Below, in pieces: positions 23,420 through 32,852 of a DNA stretch of 64,000 nt. The stretch covers positions 2,035,780-2,099,779 of the forward strand of contig NZ_KQ759763.1 in the NCBI RefSeq assembly GCF_001482195.1. Reading direction: 5' to 3'. The notes under the pieces were generated by a model that saw only the letters and a list, made by a program, of their open reading frames with translations, searched no databases and was not told where the DNA came from. The DNA comes from Luteimonas abyssi. Lineage in GTDB: Bacteria > Pseudomonadota > Gammaproteobacteria > Xanthomonadales > Xanthomonadaceae. The number at the start of each line of letters is the position of its first letter. The first letter of the stretch is position 1. Position numbers and translations under genes: made by a program.

Positions 23420-24756
23420 ATCGTTCCGGTCCGGTCCACGTGTGTCCCACCCTGCTTCATCAGCGAAAGCTGCTCTTCATAGACACGTGCGAACTCGTCG
23501 CCGAACAGCCGCCGGAAACGCTCGTCAGGGTCTTTCCTCAATGTGTCGTAATGCGCCGCGTAGCGATTCCACGGACGCGACGCGCGGCCGAACATGCCGA
23601 CGGCCCCGGTGGATTCGCCTTCGAAACGGCCCGGATCGAAGTGCGCAAAGGCGGCCTCCGACGCGGCGCGCATGCCGGCGAGCATCGCGACCTGGTGTTG
23701 ACGCAGATCGCGCACCGCGTCCTCGATCGCATCGGCACCGGACAGATAGGCCGCGTCGGGCGGCGACAGCAGCCTGGCCAGGGCTTCCTCGGCGGTGGGC
23801 GCGAACTTCAAGGGATTGTTCTCCCTGCGCTGCACCAGCGTCAGGGGCAGGCGCAGGCCGTTCTTGAATTCCGCGCGCGCGCGCAACAGTTCCATCACGC
23901 CGCCGAGCATCTCCAGCAACAGGGCTTCGACATCGGCGGCGGCCCCCTGCCGTTCGGATGGCGCCGGCGTCGTCGCAGCAGGCCCGACCGGCCGCCTGGC
24001 CTCGGGAGACGGTGGAGGTACCGGCTCGGGCGGCTCGGGCACGCGGTCTTCCTGCCGGAGCGAGGCACTCGTCTCCTCCGGCGATGTGGCGGTGGGCGCA
24101 GGCGGGGGCGCCGCTCGAGCCGTCACCTCCGGCGACGAAAACTGGGTCCGGGTGAGATCCCAGTTCTCCGGCAACACCTGCGCCGTGGTGCCGGCCGAGA
24201 CGACCGGGGCACGGTAAGCCTCGGCGGCCTCCGGCACATGACTCCAGGCGCTCGCAGCGTCCTGGTCCCTACCCGCATGCGTGGTCGTCATGTCGAACAA
24301 TGCCATGGGATCGACCGGCGACAGCGCATCTCCGTATGCAGAGGACGGGGCCTCGAAGGCCTCGTCGCGCACCGGCAGGTCGCGACGACCGGTCGTGGCA
24401 TCGTCGCGGCCGCCGACCGTAGGATCGCGCTGGGTGTCGTCCCGCCCGCCCGCCGCCGACGCGATCGCGATGTCGATCTCGAACACGTCGATCTGCACGG
24501 TATCGCCGTGCTTCAAGGCCGCCGGCGTGCCTTTTCTCAGCGGCGCACCGTTGTGCAGGACGCCATTGGTGCTGTGATCCTCGATGAAATAGATGCCGTC
24601 GAGGCATCGCACGCTGGCATGCAGTCGCGACACGCCATCGGCATCCAGCACCCAGTCGCAGGCTTCGCCGCGCCCGATGCTGCCGCCGGTCTCGAACGAC
24701 ACCTGGGACCGGCCCGGTACCGGCAACGCATCGTGATTCCGCAACGTCATTCTCAT
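23416..24756 (-). CDS. tagH: T6SS-associated FHA domain protein (TagH/Fha)
   Basis: Phosphothreonine-binding scaffold that triggers T6SS assembly when phosphorylated by the PpkA-type kinase. The product is 446 residues. The FHA domain is N-terminal (SIGRGEACDWVLD, VSRLHASV, DHSTNG). A long Pro/Glu-rich linker follows, then the T6SS-specific C-terminal domain from about 310 to 446 (RENNPLKFAPTAEEALARLL). The start chosen is ATG 24756 with GGAG 10 bases upstream; ATG 24750 is an alternative. The gene overlaps tssK by four bases. Confidence 0.9.
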   Translation of the reverse strand: MRMTLRNHDALPVPGRSQVSFETGGSIGRGEACDWVLDADGVSRLHASVRCLDGIYFIEDHSTNGVLHNGAPLRKGTPAALKHGDTVQIDVFEIDIAIASAAGGRDDTQRDPTVGGRDDATTGRRDLPVRDEAFEAPSSAYGDALSPVDPMALFDMTTTHAGRDQDAASAWSHVPEAAEAYRAPVVSAGTTAQVLPENWDLTRTQFSSPEVTARAAPPPAPTATSPEETSASLRQEDRVPEPPEPVPPPSPEARRPVGPAATTPAPSERQGAAADVEALLLEMLGGVMELLRARAEFKNGLRLPLTLVQRRENNPLKFAPTAEEALARLLSPPDAAYLSGADAIEDAVRDLRQHQVAMLAGMRAASEAAFAHFDPGRFEGESTGAVGMFGRASRPWNRYAAHYDTLRKDPDERFRRLFGDEFARVYEEQLSLMKQGGTHVDRTGTI

Positions 24757-24772
24757 TGGACATCCGCTCCAC

Positions 24773-25315
24773 TCATGCGCGCTCCACGCTCGACGGGCCG
24801 AGGCCGCCCAGCAGCACCGCAGCGTCGCGCGCCCACTGCGCGATGCGCGCGTCGAAGGTGGCAGGCTCACGACCTGCGATATGCAACAGCGCCGCCACGC
24901 CCGCCGTCGCGGTCAACTGTTCCGCCGGGGGTGCGCCGTTCTCCACCACCGGCTCGGGATGGGCCCATGCGGCCGACGCCGCCAGCCACGCGCCGGCGGT
25001 CAGATAATCGTTGGCCTCTGCGAACGCAGCGGCCGCACGCCCGCTGGCGTCGTCGGCCTGCTGAACCCATTGCTGTGCGAGCCGCAAGCCCGCCTCGTCC
25101 CGCGGATCCAGTGCAGACGCACGTGCGCACTGGCACAACCATGCGACCGCATAGGGCCGAGGCAGCAAGCGCAGTGCGAGTGCCAGCGCATCCCGATGCA
25201 GGTCGGCTTCGAGCAGGTCGACGACCGCCTCGCGCGGCACGGTCTGCGACTGCAGCAATTGTCCGGCGCGATCCGACACCTGCATCTGCGCGGCCAGCCG
25301 TGGAATATCGGACAT
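24773..25315 (-). CDS. Small T6SS-associated protein (DUF6931-like)
   Basis: The product is 180 residues, mostly Ala-rich helix with no signal peptide or membrane segment. LLPRPYAVAWLCQCARAS and the AAAAFAEANDYLTAGAWLA stretch resemble the uncharacterised DUF6931 family, which often lies in T6SS loci; this is recalled similarity, not a search. It sits between vgrG and the FHA gene, with 16 bases to the FHA start. ATG 25315 is favoured over the adjacent ATG 25318 by spacing to GAGG. Function unknown. Confidence 0.7.
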   Translation of the reverse strand: MSDIPRLAAQMQVSDRAGQLLQSQTVPREAVVDLLEADLHRDALALALRLLPRPYAVAWLCQCARASALDPRDEAGLRLAQQWVQQADDASGRAAAAFAEANDYLTAGAWLAASAAWAHPEPVVENGAPPAEQLTATAGVAALLHIAGREPATFDARIAQWARDAAVLLGGLGPSSVERA

Positions 25316-25323
25316 CATCGACC

Positions 25324-27270
25324 TCACAGGAGAAGGGGCGGCGAGCCCTTGAGAATGGCCGGCCCAGACGCCTGCAGCAGCAGCATGGCGTTCGCACGCA
25401 CGGTCGCGACCGCGTTCGACTGCACCGACACCGCACCGCCGGCCATCATCGACAGCGCGGCGCCGCTCTTCACGTCGACGGCAACGCCCGCCGCGAGAGA
25501 CACGTTGACCTTGCCGTCGAGCTTGATCATCGTGCCGCTGATCGAAATCTCGCCGGTACTCTTCATCACCAGCCGCGCGGCGCCCGTCACCAGCTCGATT
25601 TCGGAGCCGGCCCTGACCCGGACCTTTCTGCCCACATCCGACGTGTCGTCGCGACCGACGTTCCACGTCCGGTCCCGATCGATCCTGCCGTCCTCATCGC
25701 GCTCGATCTCGACGAAATGGTCGTTCTCGGCCTCGTGGCGCATGTCGCGCTGCGCGTGCAGCAGCAGCTCCTCCCTGCCCTTGAGGTCCTCGAAACGGAT
25801 CTCGTTGTAATCTTCGCGACCGCCGTTCGGATGGCTGCGGCTGCGGACCCCGCTCTGGGTCTTGTGCTCGGGAAGCGCGTACGGCGGCATGTGGTCGGCG
25901 TTGTAGACGCTGCCGATGATCAGCGGACGATCGGGATTGCCCTCCAGGAAGCTGATCACGACTTCCTGACCGACTCGCGGAATCTGGATCGCGCCCCATT
26001 GCCGTCCCGCCCAGGACGTGGCGAGTCGGGCCGGGCATGAGCAATCGCTGTTCTTGCGTCCTGGCGGACTCCAGAAGAAATCGACCTGCACGCGGCCATA
26101 CTGATCGACGACGATGTCCTCGGGCGTGTCGCCGTGGACCACAGCGGTCTGCAATCCGGAGATCAGCGGTCTTCGCGTCGTCTGTGCGGTACGGAACGGC
26201 TGCTCGCTGCGCAACGCTTCGAATCGGCACGAAAACGGCTCGTGCTCCTCGTCGTCGTAGACGGAGACGTAGTTGACCTCGACGAGCAGAGTGTCCGCCT
26301 TGGTGACCAGGTACTCCTGGTTATGCGCGGCCAGCGGAAAATCCTTCAGCTTGAACAACGCGCCCACCATGAGACCGCAGGCGTCCGTCGTTCCGCGATA
26401 CGTGGCCTGGGGGACGTTCGCCGCCTCCACCATCACCTGGGCGTGCAGGCGCCCCTGCGCCACGTCCTCGTGCTCGCCCGGGTAGTCGAACACCTCCAGC
26501 TCGCCCAGCGCACCGCCGCCCGATGGCTCTGCGGCATCTTCCGGGGCCAGCAGCGACGCTTTCGGCTTGAGATAGTCGTAATCGTCCAGTTTGACCCGCT
26601 TGCTCTGCGCGGTGCGCGCGAGTGCCCAGTCGCTGATCGAATCCTTCATCCGGCTTCCGCGCTGCCCGGGCGGGCAGTAGGGAATCTTCGAGAACGGCGA
26701 AACCGCCGAGTGGGCCCCGAGAGAATCGCAGAGGACCATCGTGTGGGTGGATTGGGTGTGGGTGAAGTAGTAGTAGATGCCCTCCTGCTCCATCAGTCGG
26801 CTGATGAAGTCGAACGCGGTCTCCCGGTACTGGACGCAGTACTCCCTCGCTTTGTAGCTGGCACTCAGGCTGACATCGATGTCGGTATAGCCCGCCTCCG
26901 CGAGCACCTTGCGCACGATGTCCGGAACCGTGAGGTTCTTGAAGATCCGGCAGTCGCTCTGCTTCTTGAGCAGCCACAGCTTCGGCACCAGAACGAACGC
27001 ATAGACGGCGTAGCGGACGTCGTCGATCACTTCGAACCCGGTCTGCTCGGCCTCGGAGACGATCCCGTGATAACGCCGGACGAAGCCCTGCGGTGAGGTG
27101 ACGCTCACCGACATCGGCATCGCAAGCGTGTCCTTCAGATCGATGTCCACGGAACGGCTGATCGTTTCCAGTTCGAACCTGTAGGGCCGCCCCAGGGCCT
27201 CGTAGGCACGCATGCGCACGAAGCGCAGGTCGTCCCCCAGCGGCGAGTGCAGCTTGATTGCATGAGACAT
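25324..27270 (-). CDS. vgrG: Type VI secretion tip protein VgrG
   Basis: Trimeric spike on the Hcp tube. The product is 648 residues. The gp27-like part covers the first ~380 residues (SRLMEQEGIYYYF near 160). The gp5-like OB fold follows (WAGRQWGAIQIPRVGQEV, SFLEGNPDRPLIIGSVYN), and the beta-helix ends in LKGSPPLLL. The length is that of a plain VgrG with no C-terminal effector extension, so cargo must be carried otherwise. It lies 58 bases downstream of the unassigned 528-residue protein. Confidence 0.96.
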   Translation of the reverse strand: MSHAIKLHSPLGDDLRFVRMRAYEALGRPYRFELETISRSVDIDLKDTLAMPMSVSVTSPQGFVRRYHGIVSEAEQTGFEVIDDVRYAVYAFVLVPKLWLLKKQSDCRIFKNLTVPDIVRKVLAEAGYTDIDVSLSASYKAREYCVQYRETAFDFISRLMEQEGIYYYFTHTQSTHTMVLCDSLGAHSAVSPFSKIPYCPPGQRGSRMKDSISDWALARTAQSKRVKLDDYDYLKPKASLLAPEDAAEPSGGGALGELEVFDYPGEHEDVAQGRLHAQVMVEAANVPQATYRGTTDACGLMVGALFKLKDFPLAAHNQEYLVTKADTLLVEVNYVSVYDDEEHEPFSCRFEALRSEQPFRTAQTTRRPLISGLQTAVVHGDTPEDIVVDQYGRVQVDFFWSPPGRKNSDCSCPARLATSWAGRQWGAIQIPRVGQEVVISFLEGNPDRPLIIGSVYNADHMPPYALPEHKTQSGVRSRSHPNGGREDYNEIRFEDLKGREELLLHAQRDMRHEAENDHFVEIERDEDGRIDRDRTWNVGRDDTSDVGRKVRVRAGSEIELVTGAARLVMKSTGEISISGTMIKLDGKVNVSLAAGVAVDVKSGAALSMMAGGAVSVQSNAVATVRANAMLLLQASGPAILKGSPPLLL

Positions 27271-27328
27271 GATTCAGTGCCCTCCATGGGCTGCGCGTGC
27301 GCCCGGGCGCAGGACCCGGCCGGCCACG

Positions 27329-28915
27329 TCAACCACCCAGGAATTCCATCGCCGGACCGAGAGCGTGCTTGCGGAATCCACTGTCCCCCTGGCGCACGCC
27401 GGGCTTGGTCCACGCTTCCACGAGACCGTCGGCGCTACTGAGCTGATACCCGCTTTCCTCGATGTAACGCGAGCACCACGCCTTCAACATGCCCATCTTG
27501 GTCATGCCCAGGTCGTACTGGCTCTGGTTCACCTTGCCGTTCTTGTCCGGGAACAGTTGCAGAAAGCTCATGTTGTGCACGATGTTGCTGTTCAACGCGA
27601 GCGCGGGAATGATCGGCACCTTCATCGCGTGCGGCCGGAACCAAGCGTTGAATGCCATCGGATTGAGATAGAGCTTCTCGTTGTCGCGACGCCTCCACTT
27701 GTCCTTCGCATCGGCGAGGAACGTCTGCAGCATCTTCGTCTCGTAGAGGCGGTAGGCGGTCTTGATGAGAATCTCGACGATGGCCGTCACGAAGTTGACG
27801 ATCGTGGAGGCGCCGACCGATCCGATCTGCATGCCCAACTGGGCGCCGCTCTTGAGCGTCTGGTACAGATCGTTGCCGAGCGTGAGGTCCATCGATCGCT
27901 TGATACCGTCGACGATGCTGGTCGGCACACCGTTCCAGACCTTCACCGACCGGTTCAACGCCCAGGCCTGGTACCTGTGGAACGACGACTCGATCAGATT
28001 GATCAGATTGCTCGTGATGCTGAACGCCCCCCCGAGCGCGCCGGTCACGGCATCGGACAGAAAGGATTTCGTCAGATAGTCGCAGAGGATCCTCAGATGT
28101 CCGCCCGCGCCGTCGTCCCAGTAGTCGACGACGACCTTCCAGGTCTTTTCCAGCCTGTCGTAAAGCGCGTTGCTGACTTCCTTCTCTTTCGGACTGAGGC
28201 GCGACGGCTGGGCCTTGAGCAGAAGCTCCGAACTGACGGTTCGCCTCTTTTCCATGTCGACCGAGGGCAGGTAATCGATGCTGCCGGTCTTGGGGCCCTG
28301 GGCATGGAGCTCGCCGCCGCTCAGGTTCATGCGGCCCGCATTCCTGGAATGCCTCCTGTCCAGCGCGTCCGCGGCCTTTCCGGCCAGCGGCTGGCCGGCG
28401 ACCCCGATACCGGTGCCGACGTATCCCGTCACCTCATCCGCCGTTCCACCCACCTGGCCGCCGGCAAACCCCATCGCGGTGTTGCCCAGATCGATGACAC
28501 CGTTCGTGACGATGTTGAACTTGTTTCCCTCGCACTCGAGATAGCCGAACAGATACAGCAACCCCTTTCTGGAACTGATCAGATCCTCGGTCATGAACGA
28601 CGGCACGCCGAGCGCCGCATCGCTGTCGCCCTTGCCGTTCAATGCCGCTTCGAGCGCGATGAACGGAAGCGACGCCTTGTCGTTCCTCCGCTTGCTCTTC
28701 CAGGCGTCGCCCGGCCCTTGCGCCTGGCACCAGTTGTTGAACCCCCGCTGCAACAGCAACAGGTTGCTCCGGCTCGGATGCTTGCTGTAGGCGTCGATCA
28801 GGATATCGAGCGCCTCGAGCGTGCCTCCCCTCGGCGCCAACGCACGGCTCGTCTTCTTCCGCCACTCGTCCTTGGTGAAAGGAAGTTTCGGCAAACCACT
28901 GCTCGAACTCAGCAT
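27329..28915 (-). CDS. Unassigned 528-residue protein between clpV and vgrG; candidate T6SS effector
   Basis: Not recognised as a known enzyme. The N-terminal ~100 residues have a Trp/Leu-rich helical pattern (LEALDILIDAYSKHP, LLLLQRGFNNWCQ, GDAWKSKRRND) that recurs, in my recollection, at the start of other T6SS-linked toxins. The middle holds Gly-rich and hydrophobic helices (about 135-185 and 290-330; GSVGASTIVNFVTAIVEILI near 365) that could insert into membranes. The C-terminal ~110 residues are soluble-looking and rich in aromatic residues. There is no signal peptide. RBS GGAG lies upstream of ATG 28915. No adjacent immunity gene is visible. Its place directly before vgrG supports a cargo or toxin role. 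Confidence 0.75.
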   Translation of the reverse strand: MLSSSSGLPKLPFTKDEWRKKTSRALAPRGGTLEALDILIDAYSKHPSRSNLLLLQRGFNNWCQAQGPGDAWKSKRRNDKASLPFIALEAALNGKGDSDAALGVPSFMTEDLISSRKGLLYLFGYLECEGNKFNIVTNGVIDLGNTAMGFAGGQVGGTADEVTGYVGTGIGVAGQPLAGKAADALDRRHSRNAGRMNLSGGELHAQGPKTGSIDYLPSVDMEKRRTVSSELLLKAQPSRLSPKEKEVSNALYDRLEKTWKVVVDYWDDGAGGHLRILCDYLTKSFLSDAVTGALGGAFSITSNLINLIESSFHRYQAWALNRSVKVWNGVPTSIVDGIKRSMDLTLGNDLYQTLKSGAQLGMQIGSVGASTIVNFVTAIVEILIKTAYRLYETKMLQTFLADAKDKWRRRDNEKLYLNPMAFNAWFRPHAMKVPIIPALALNSNIVHNMSFLQLFPDKNGKVNQSQYDLGMTKMGMLKAWCSRYIEESGYQLSSADGLVEAWTKPGVRQGDSGFRKHALGPAMEFLGG

Positions 28916-28996
28916 GTCCCTGTCTCCAGATTGAAGGTTTGATACTCGAAAGCAGCCACTCGCCGGACGGCGGCGCGAGCAACCGCGTCGCCGTCC

Positions 28997-31804
28997 CTAT
29001 CCGTTGGTTCCGTCGGCGAGCACGAGGGCCGGCGACGGGGCGTCGCGCTTCGTCGTCTCCGGGACGAATGCGTAAGAGAAATCCCCGCTCTGCGTGTCGA
29101 CCCGGATGCCGCTGATCGGGCTGCCCTCGATGGTCCGCATCAGAAGCTCCCTCGACACCGCGGGCAGCATCGTGTTGGTCAGGATCGCGTCGATCATGCG
29201 TCCGCCGGATTCGCTCTCGGTGCAGCGGCCGACGACCAGTTCCACCACCGACGGCGTGTAATCGAACGCGATCCGATGCTGTTCCTGCACGCGGCGGCGG
29301 ATGCGCTCGATCTGCAATCTGGTGATCTCGCCCAGCAATGCGGGTGTCAGCGGGTAGTACGGAATCGAGACCAGGCGCCCGAGCAGTGCCGGCGGAAACG
29401 ATTCGAGCAGCACCGGCCTGACCGCATCGGCGAGGCTTTCGGGATCAGGGAGCAGGTCCTCGTCCTTGCAGAGAGTGGAGATGAGGTCGGTGCCGACATT
29501 CGTCGTCAGCAGGATGAGCGTATTGCGGAAGTCGATCCGCCGTCCCTCGCCGTCCTCCATCCAGCCCTTGTCGAAGACCTGGAAGAAGATCTCGTGGACA
29601 TCGGGGTGCGCCTTCTCGACTTCGTCCATGAGCACCACCGAGTACGGCCTGCGCCGCACCGCCTCGGTGAGCACGCCGCCCTCGCCGTAGCCGACATATC
29701 CGGGCGGCGCCCCCTTGAGCGTGGAGACGGTATGCGCCTCCTGGAACTCGCTCATGTTGATGGTGATCAGGTTGTGCTCGCCGCCGTACAGCACCTCGGC
29801 CAGCGCCAACGCGGTCTCCGTCTTGCCGACGCCGGACGTGCCTGCGAGCAGGAACACGCCGATGGGTTTGTCGGGATTGTCCAGTCCCGCCCGGGAGGTC
29901 TGCACGCGGCTGGCGATCGCCGCCATGGCGTGATCCTGGCCGATCACCCGGCGCGCCATCAGCTCGGCCAGATTCATGACCGTCTCCAGCTCGCTGCGCA
30001 CCATCCGCCCCACGGGGATTCCCGTCCAGTCGGCCACCACCGCTGCCACCGCCTGATAGTCGACACCGGGCAGGATCAACGGCGACTCGCCCTGCAGCAG
30101 GCTCAACGCCGTCTGGAGTCGCTTCAGCTCGGCCCGGGTGGCATCGTGATCCGGTGCCGCTGTCGCTGCCGCCGTCGCCTGCGCCTCGATGGCCTCGCCG
30201 TCGCCATTCGCGGCCTCCGGCGCCTCTGGAGCATCACCCTGGTCGGCCGGCCTCCCGGCGTCACGCAGCACCCCGCGCAACTCGAGGATCCGCTCGACCA
30301 GACTCTTCTCCTCGGCCCAGGTCGTCTCCAGTGTCGCGAGCCGCTCCTGTTGATCGGCCAGGGCCTTGTCGGCGACCTGCTCGCGCTCCGCCACCTCGAT
30401 GCCCAGCGATTTTTCGCGGCCGATGATCGCGAGCTCGGTCTCCAGCGCCTGGATCCGCTTGCGCGTGTCGTCCACCTCGGCCGGAACTGCATGCTGGCCG
30501 ATCGCGACGCGCGCGCAGGCGGTGTCGAGCAGGCTGATCGCCTTGTCCGGAAGCTGCCGCGCCGGAATGTAGCGATGGGACAGCCTGACCGCAGCGTCGA
30601 GCGCTTCATCCAGGATCTGCACTTGGTGATGACGCTCCAGCATGCCGGCGATACCGCGCAGCATCAGAAGACCCTTCTGCTCGGAGGGCTCTTCCACCTG
30701 GACCGTCTGGAAGCGCCGTGTGAGCGCTGGATCCTTCTCGATGTGCTTCTTGTATTCGGCCCAGGTCGTCGCGCCGATCGTCCGCAGGTCGCCCCGCGCC
30801 AGGGCCGGCTTCAGCAGGTTGGCCGCATCGCCTGTACCCGCCGCACCACCGGCACCGACCAGCGTATGCGCTTCGTCGATGAACAGGATGATCGGCCTGG
30901 GCGACGCTTGGACCTCCTCGATCACCTGTTTGAGCCGGTTCTCGAACTCGCCCTTCATGCTGGCCCCGGCCTGCAGCAACCCGACATCGAGCGTGCGCAG
31001 TTCGACATCCTTCAGCGGGGGTGGAACGTCGCCGTCGGCGATGCGCAGTGCGAAGCCTTCCACCACCGCGGTCTTGCCGACACCGGCCTCGCCGACCAGC
31101 ATGGGATTGTTCTGACGTCGACGCATCAGGATGTCCACGACCTGCCTGGTCTCGCTGTCGCGGCCCACGATCGGGTCGATGCGGCCACGTCGCGCGCGCG
31201 CGGTGAGGTCGATGGTGAACTGCGCCAAGGCCTGCTGCTGACCCATCTGCGCCGGTGCGATCGCCCCACTCGCTTCGCCGGGATCCACGGCCCCGCTCCG
31301 CCCTCCCTGCACTGCGGACTGGTCCCGCTCGGGCGACCCCTCGACGATCGTGCCGAAATCCCGCGCCAGCGCGTCCACACCGATATCGGCGAACGCAGCC
31401 GACAGTCCGCACAGCGCCCGCCGGAGGTGACGCAGGCGAAGCGCCGCGAGGACGAGATGGCCGGTCCTGACCTGCGTTTCGCCGAACATCAGCGTCGCCA
31501 GCACCCAGCCCCGCTCGACGGCCTCTTCCACATCCGCCGATATGTCGGAAATGGTCGTGGCGCCCCGCGGCAACCGGTCCAACGAGTCGGTGAGGTCGCC
31601 CGCCACCTTGGAGGCGTCGATGCCGAAGTGCGCGATGATCCGATGCAGGTCGGAATCCATCAACTGCAGCAGCTGATGGATCCAGTGCGCGAGTTCCACC
31701 TCCGGGTTGCCGCGCAGCTTGCAGAACACGGTCGCCGATTCGATCGCCCGATAACCCGTCTTGTTGAGCTTTCCGAACAGCGAAGCACGACTGATCTCTA
31801 CCAT
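28997..31804 (-). CDS. clpV: Type VI secretion AAA+ ATPase ClpV (TssH)
   Basis: Unfolds the contracted TssBC sheath for reuse. The product is 935 residues. The N-terminal domain starts [20 protein letters not shown]. The first AAA+ module has GEAGVGKT and [13 protein letters not shown], a coiled-coil middle domain spans about 440-600, and the second module has [20 protein letters not shown] and [22 protein letters not shown] precedes the ATG. It lies 31 bases after tssG. Confidence 0.97.
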   Translation of the reverse strand: MVEISRASLFGKLNKTGYRAIESATVFCKLRGNPEVELAHWIHQLLQLMDSDLHRIIAHFGIDASKVAGDLTDSLDRLPRGATTISDISADVEEAVERGWVLATLMFGETQVRTGHLVLAALRLRHLRRALCGLSAAFADIGVDALARDFGTIVEGSPERDQSAVQGGRSGAVDPGEASGAIAPAQMGQQQALAQFTIDLTARARRGRIDPIVGRDSETRQVVDILMRRRQNNPMLVGEAGVGKTAVVEGFALRIADGDVPPPLKDVELRTLDVGLLQAGASMKGEFENRLKQVIEEVQASPRPIILFIDEAHTLVGAGGAAGTGDAANLLKPALARGDLRTIGATTWAEYKKHIEKDPALTRRFQTVQVEEPSEQKGLLMLRGIAGMLERHHQVQILDEALDAAVRLSHRYIPARQLPDKAISLLDTACARVAIGQHAVPAEVDDTRKRIQALETELAIIGREKSLGIEVAEREQVADKALADQQERLATLETTWAEEKSLVERILELRGVLRDAGRPADQGDAPEAPEAANGDGEAIEAQATAAATAAPDHDATRAELKRLQTALSLLQGESPLILPGVDYQAVAAVVADWTGIPVGRMVRSELETVMNLAELMARRVIGQDHAMAAIASRVQTSRAGLDNPDKPIGVFLLAGTSGVGKTETALALAEVLYGGEHNLITINMSEFQEAHTVSTLKGAPPGYVGYGEGGVLTEAVRRRPYSVVLMDEVEKAHPDVHEIFFQVFDKGWMEDGEGRRIDFRNTLILLTTNVGTDLISTLCKDEDLLPDPESLADAVRPVLLESFPPALLGRLVSIPYYPLTPALLGEITRLQIERIRRRVQEQHRIAFDYTPSVVELVVGRCTESESGGRMIDAILTNTMLPAVSRELLMRTIEGSPISGIRVDTQSGDFSYAFVPETTKRDAPSPALVLADGTNG

Positions 31805-31835
31805 CTCGACTCCAGGAATACGGTTGGCTTCTGTT

Positions 31836-32852
31836 TCATAGCGATGGGGTCAACACCAGGTCGTCGGCATCTTCTTGCCTGGCATATCGACCCATCCAGA
31901 TCGACTGTCCCATCCGTTGCGACACACCCAGGCGGGGCGCCGGTACGTCCTCGCGCTTCAGGATCAGTTGGACATCCCACGCGAACTCGTCGCCGAGGAA
32001 CTGACGTACCGCGGCGACGAGCTCCTTCAGGGCCGCCCCGCCGGGCAGGAAGTGCCGGTAATCGGCCGCGCCCATCGGCCCGATCTGCAGACGGAAGCGG
32101 TGCTGCGCATTGCGCACGCATTCGCCCAGCGTGGTCTCGCTCCCGAGCCGGGCCGCCGCCCGTCCCATGCGCAGGCAGCCATCCGAGGGCATGCGCAACC
32201 ATCCGGCGAAGAACGTCATGACCTGGATCGGCACGTCGAACAGCGCGCCCAACACCGCGCGAAGTCCCTCGGCGCTTCGCGCCTGGGCGACGAATCGGCC
32301 TGCGTAGTGTCTGCGCGCATAGGCCGGCAACGCGCCGCGATCACGCAGTGCCGGCTGTCCGACGCCCGTGAGCGCATCCAGGTGCTGACCGAAACGATCC
32401 TCGTCCGGCCGATCCATGTGGATCGCCGGCCGGGAATCCGCCCAGGCGCGGTACCACAGCGCGATCATCCGATGGTGAAACATGTCCACGAAGGCGGCGA
32501 ACGTCGGATCGGACTCCAGCTCCTCGCGCTGGATCGCGTATTCGGTCAGATGCAGAGGCAACGCACCCTGGGGCCCGAACAACCCCAACGGGAACGTCTT
32601 CAGCTGCGGTAGGCCGCCCGCCGGCGCAGGGACGAGGCCGTCGACGCTGCGCGGCGGAGACGTCAAGGTCGCCCGCTGCGCGAGTCGCATCGCCTCGTCC
32701 TGCGGCCTGGGCGCGCGCCCGAGCCTGGGCTTGTCCGGGTACGCGCAGTCGATCAGGCGCAATGCCTGGAACATCTCGAACGCGTGCGGATGCGCCTGCA
32801 GCGCCTGCAGCAGTGCTACAGGATCGGTCGATTGCCGAGCCTTGCGGGCCAT
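31836..32852 (-). CDS. tssG: Type VI secretion baseplate protein TssG
   Basis: Baseplate wedge component with TssF, TssE and TssK. The product is 338 residues from ATG 32852 (MARKARQSTDPVALLQAL). Typical elements are FEMFQALRLIDCAYP near the start, LPLHLTEYAIQRE and LGECVRNAQHRFRLQIGPM. The first 37 bases overlap the end of tssF, indicating translational coupling. The wider open frame upstream is a shadow of tssF. Confidence 0.93.
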   Translation of the reverse strand: MARKARQSTDPVALLQALQAHPHAFEMFQALRLIDCAYPDKPRLGRAPRPQDEAMRLAQRATLTSPPRSVDGLVPAPAGGLPQLKTFPLGLFGPQGALPLHLTEYAIQREELESDPTFAAFVDMFHHRMIALWYRAWADSRPAIHMDRPDEDRFGQHLDALTGVGQPALRDRGALPAYARRHYAGRFVAQARSAEGLRAVLGALFDVPIQVMTFFAGWLRMPSDGCLRMGRAAARLGSETTLGECVRNAQHRFRLQIGPMGAADYRHFLPGGAALKELVAAVRQFLGDEFAWDVQLILKREDVPAPRLGVSQRMGQSIWMGRYARQEDADDLVLTPSL

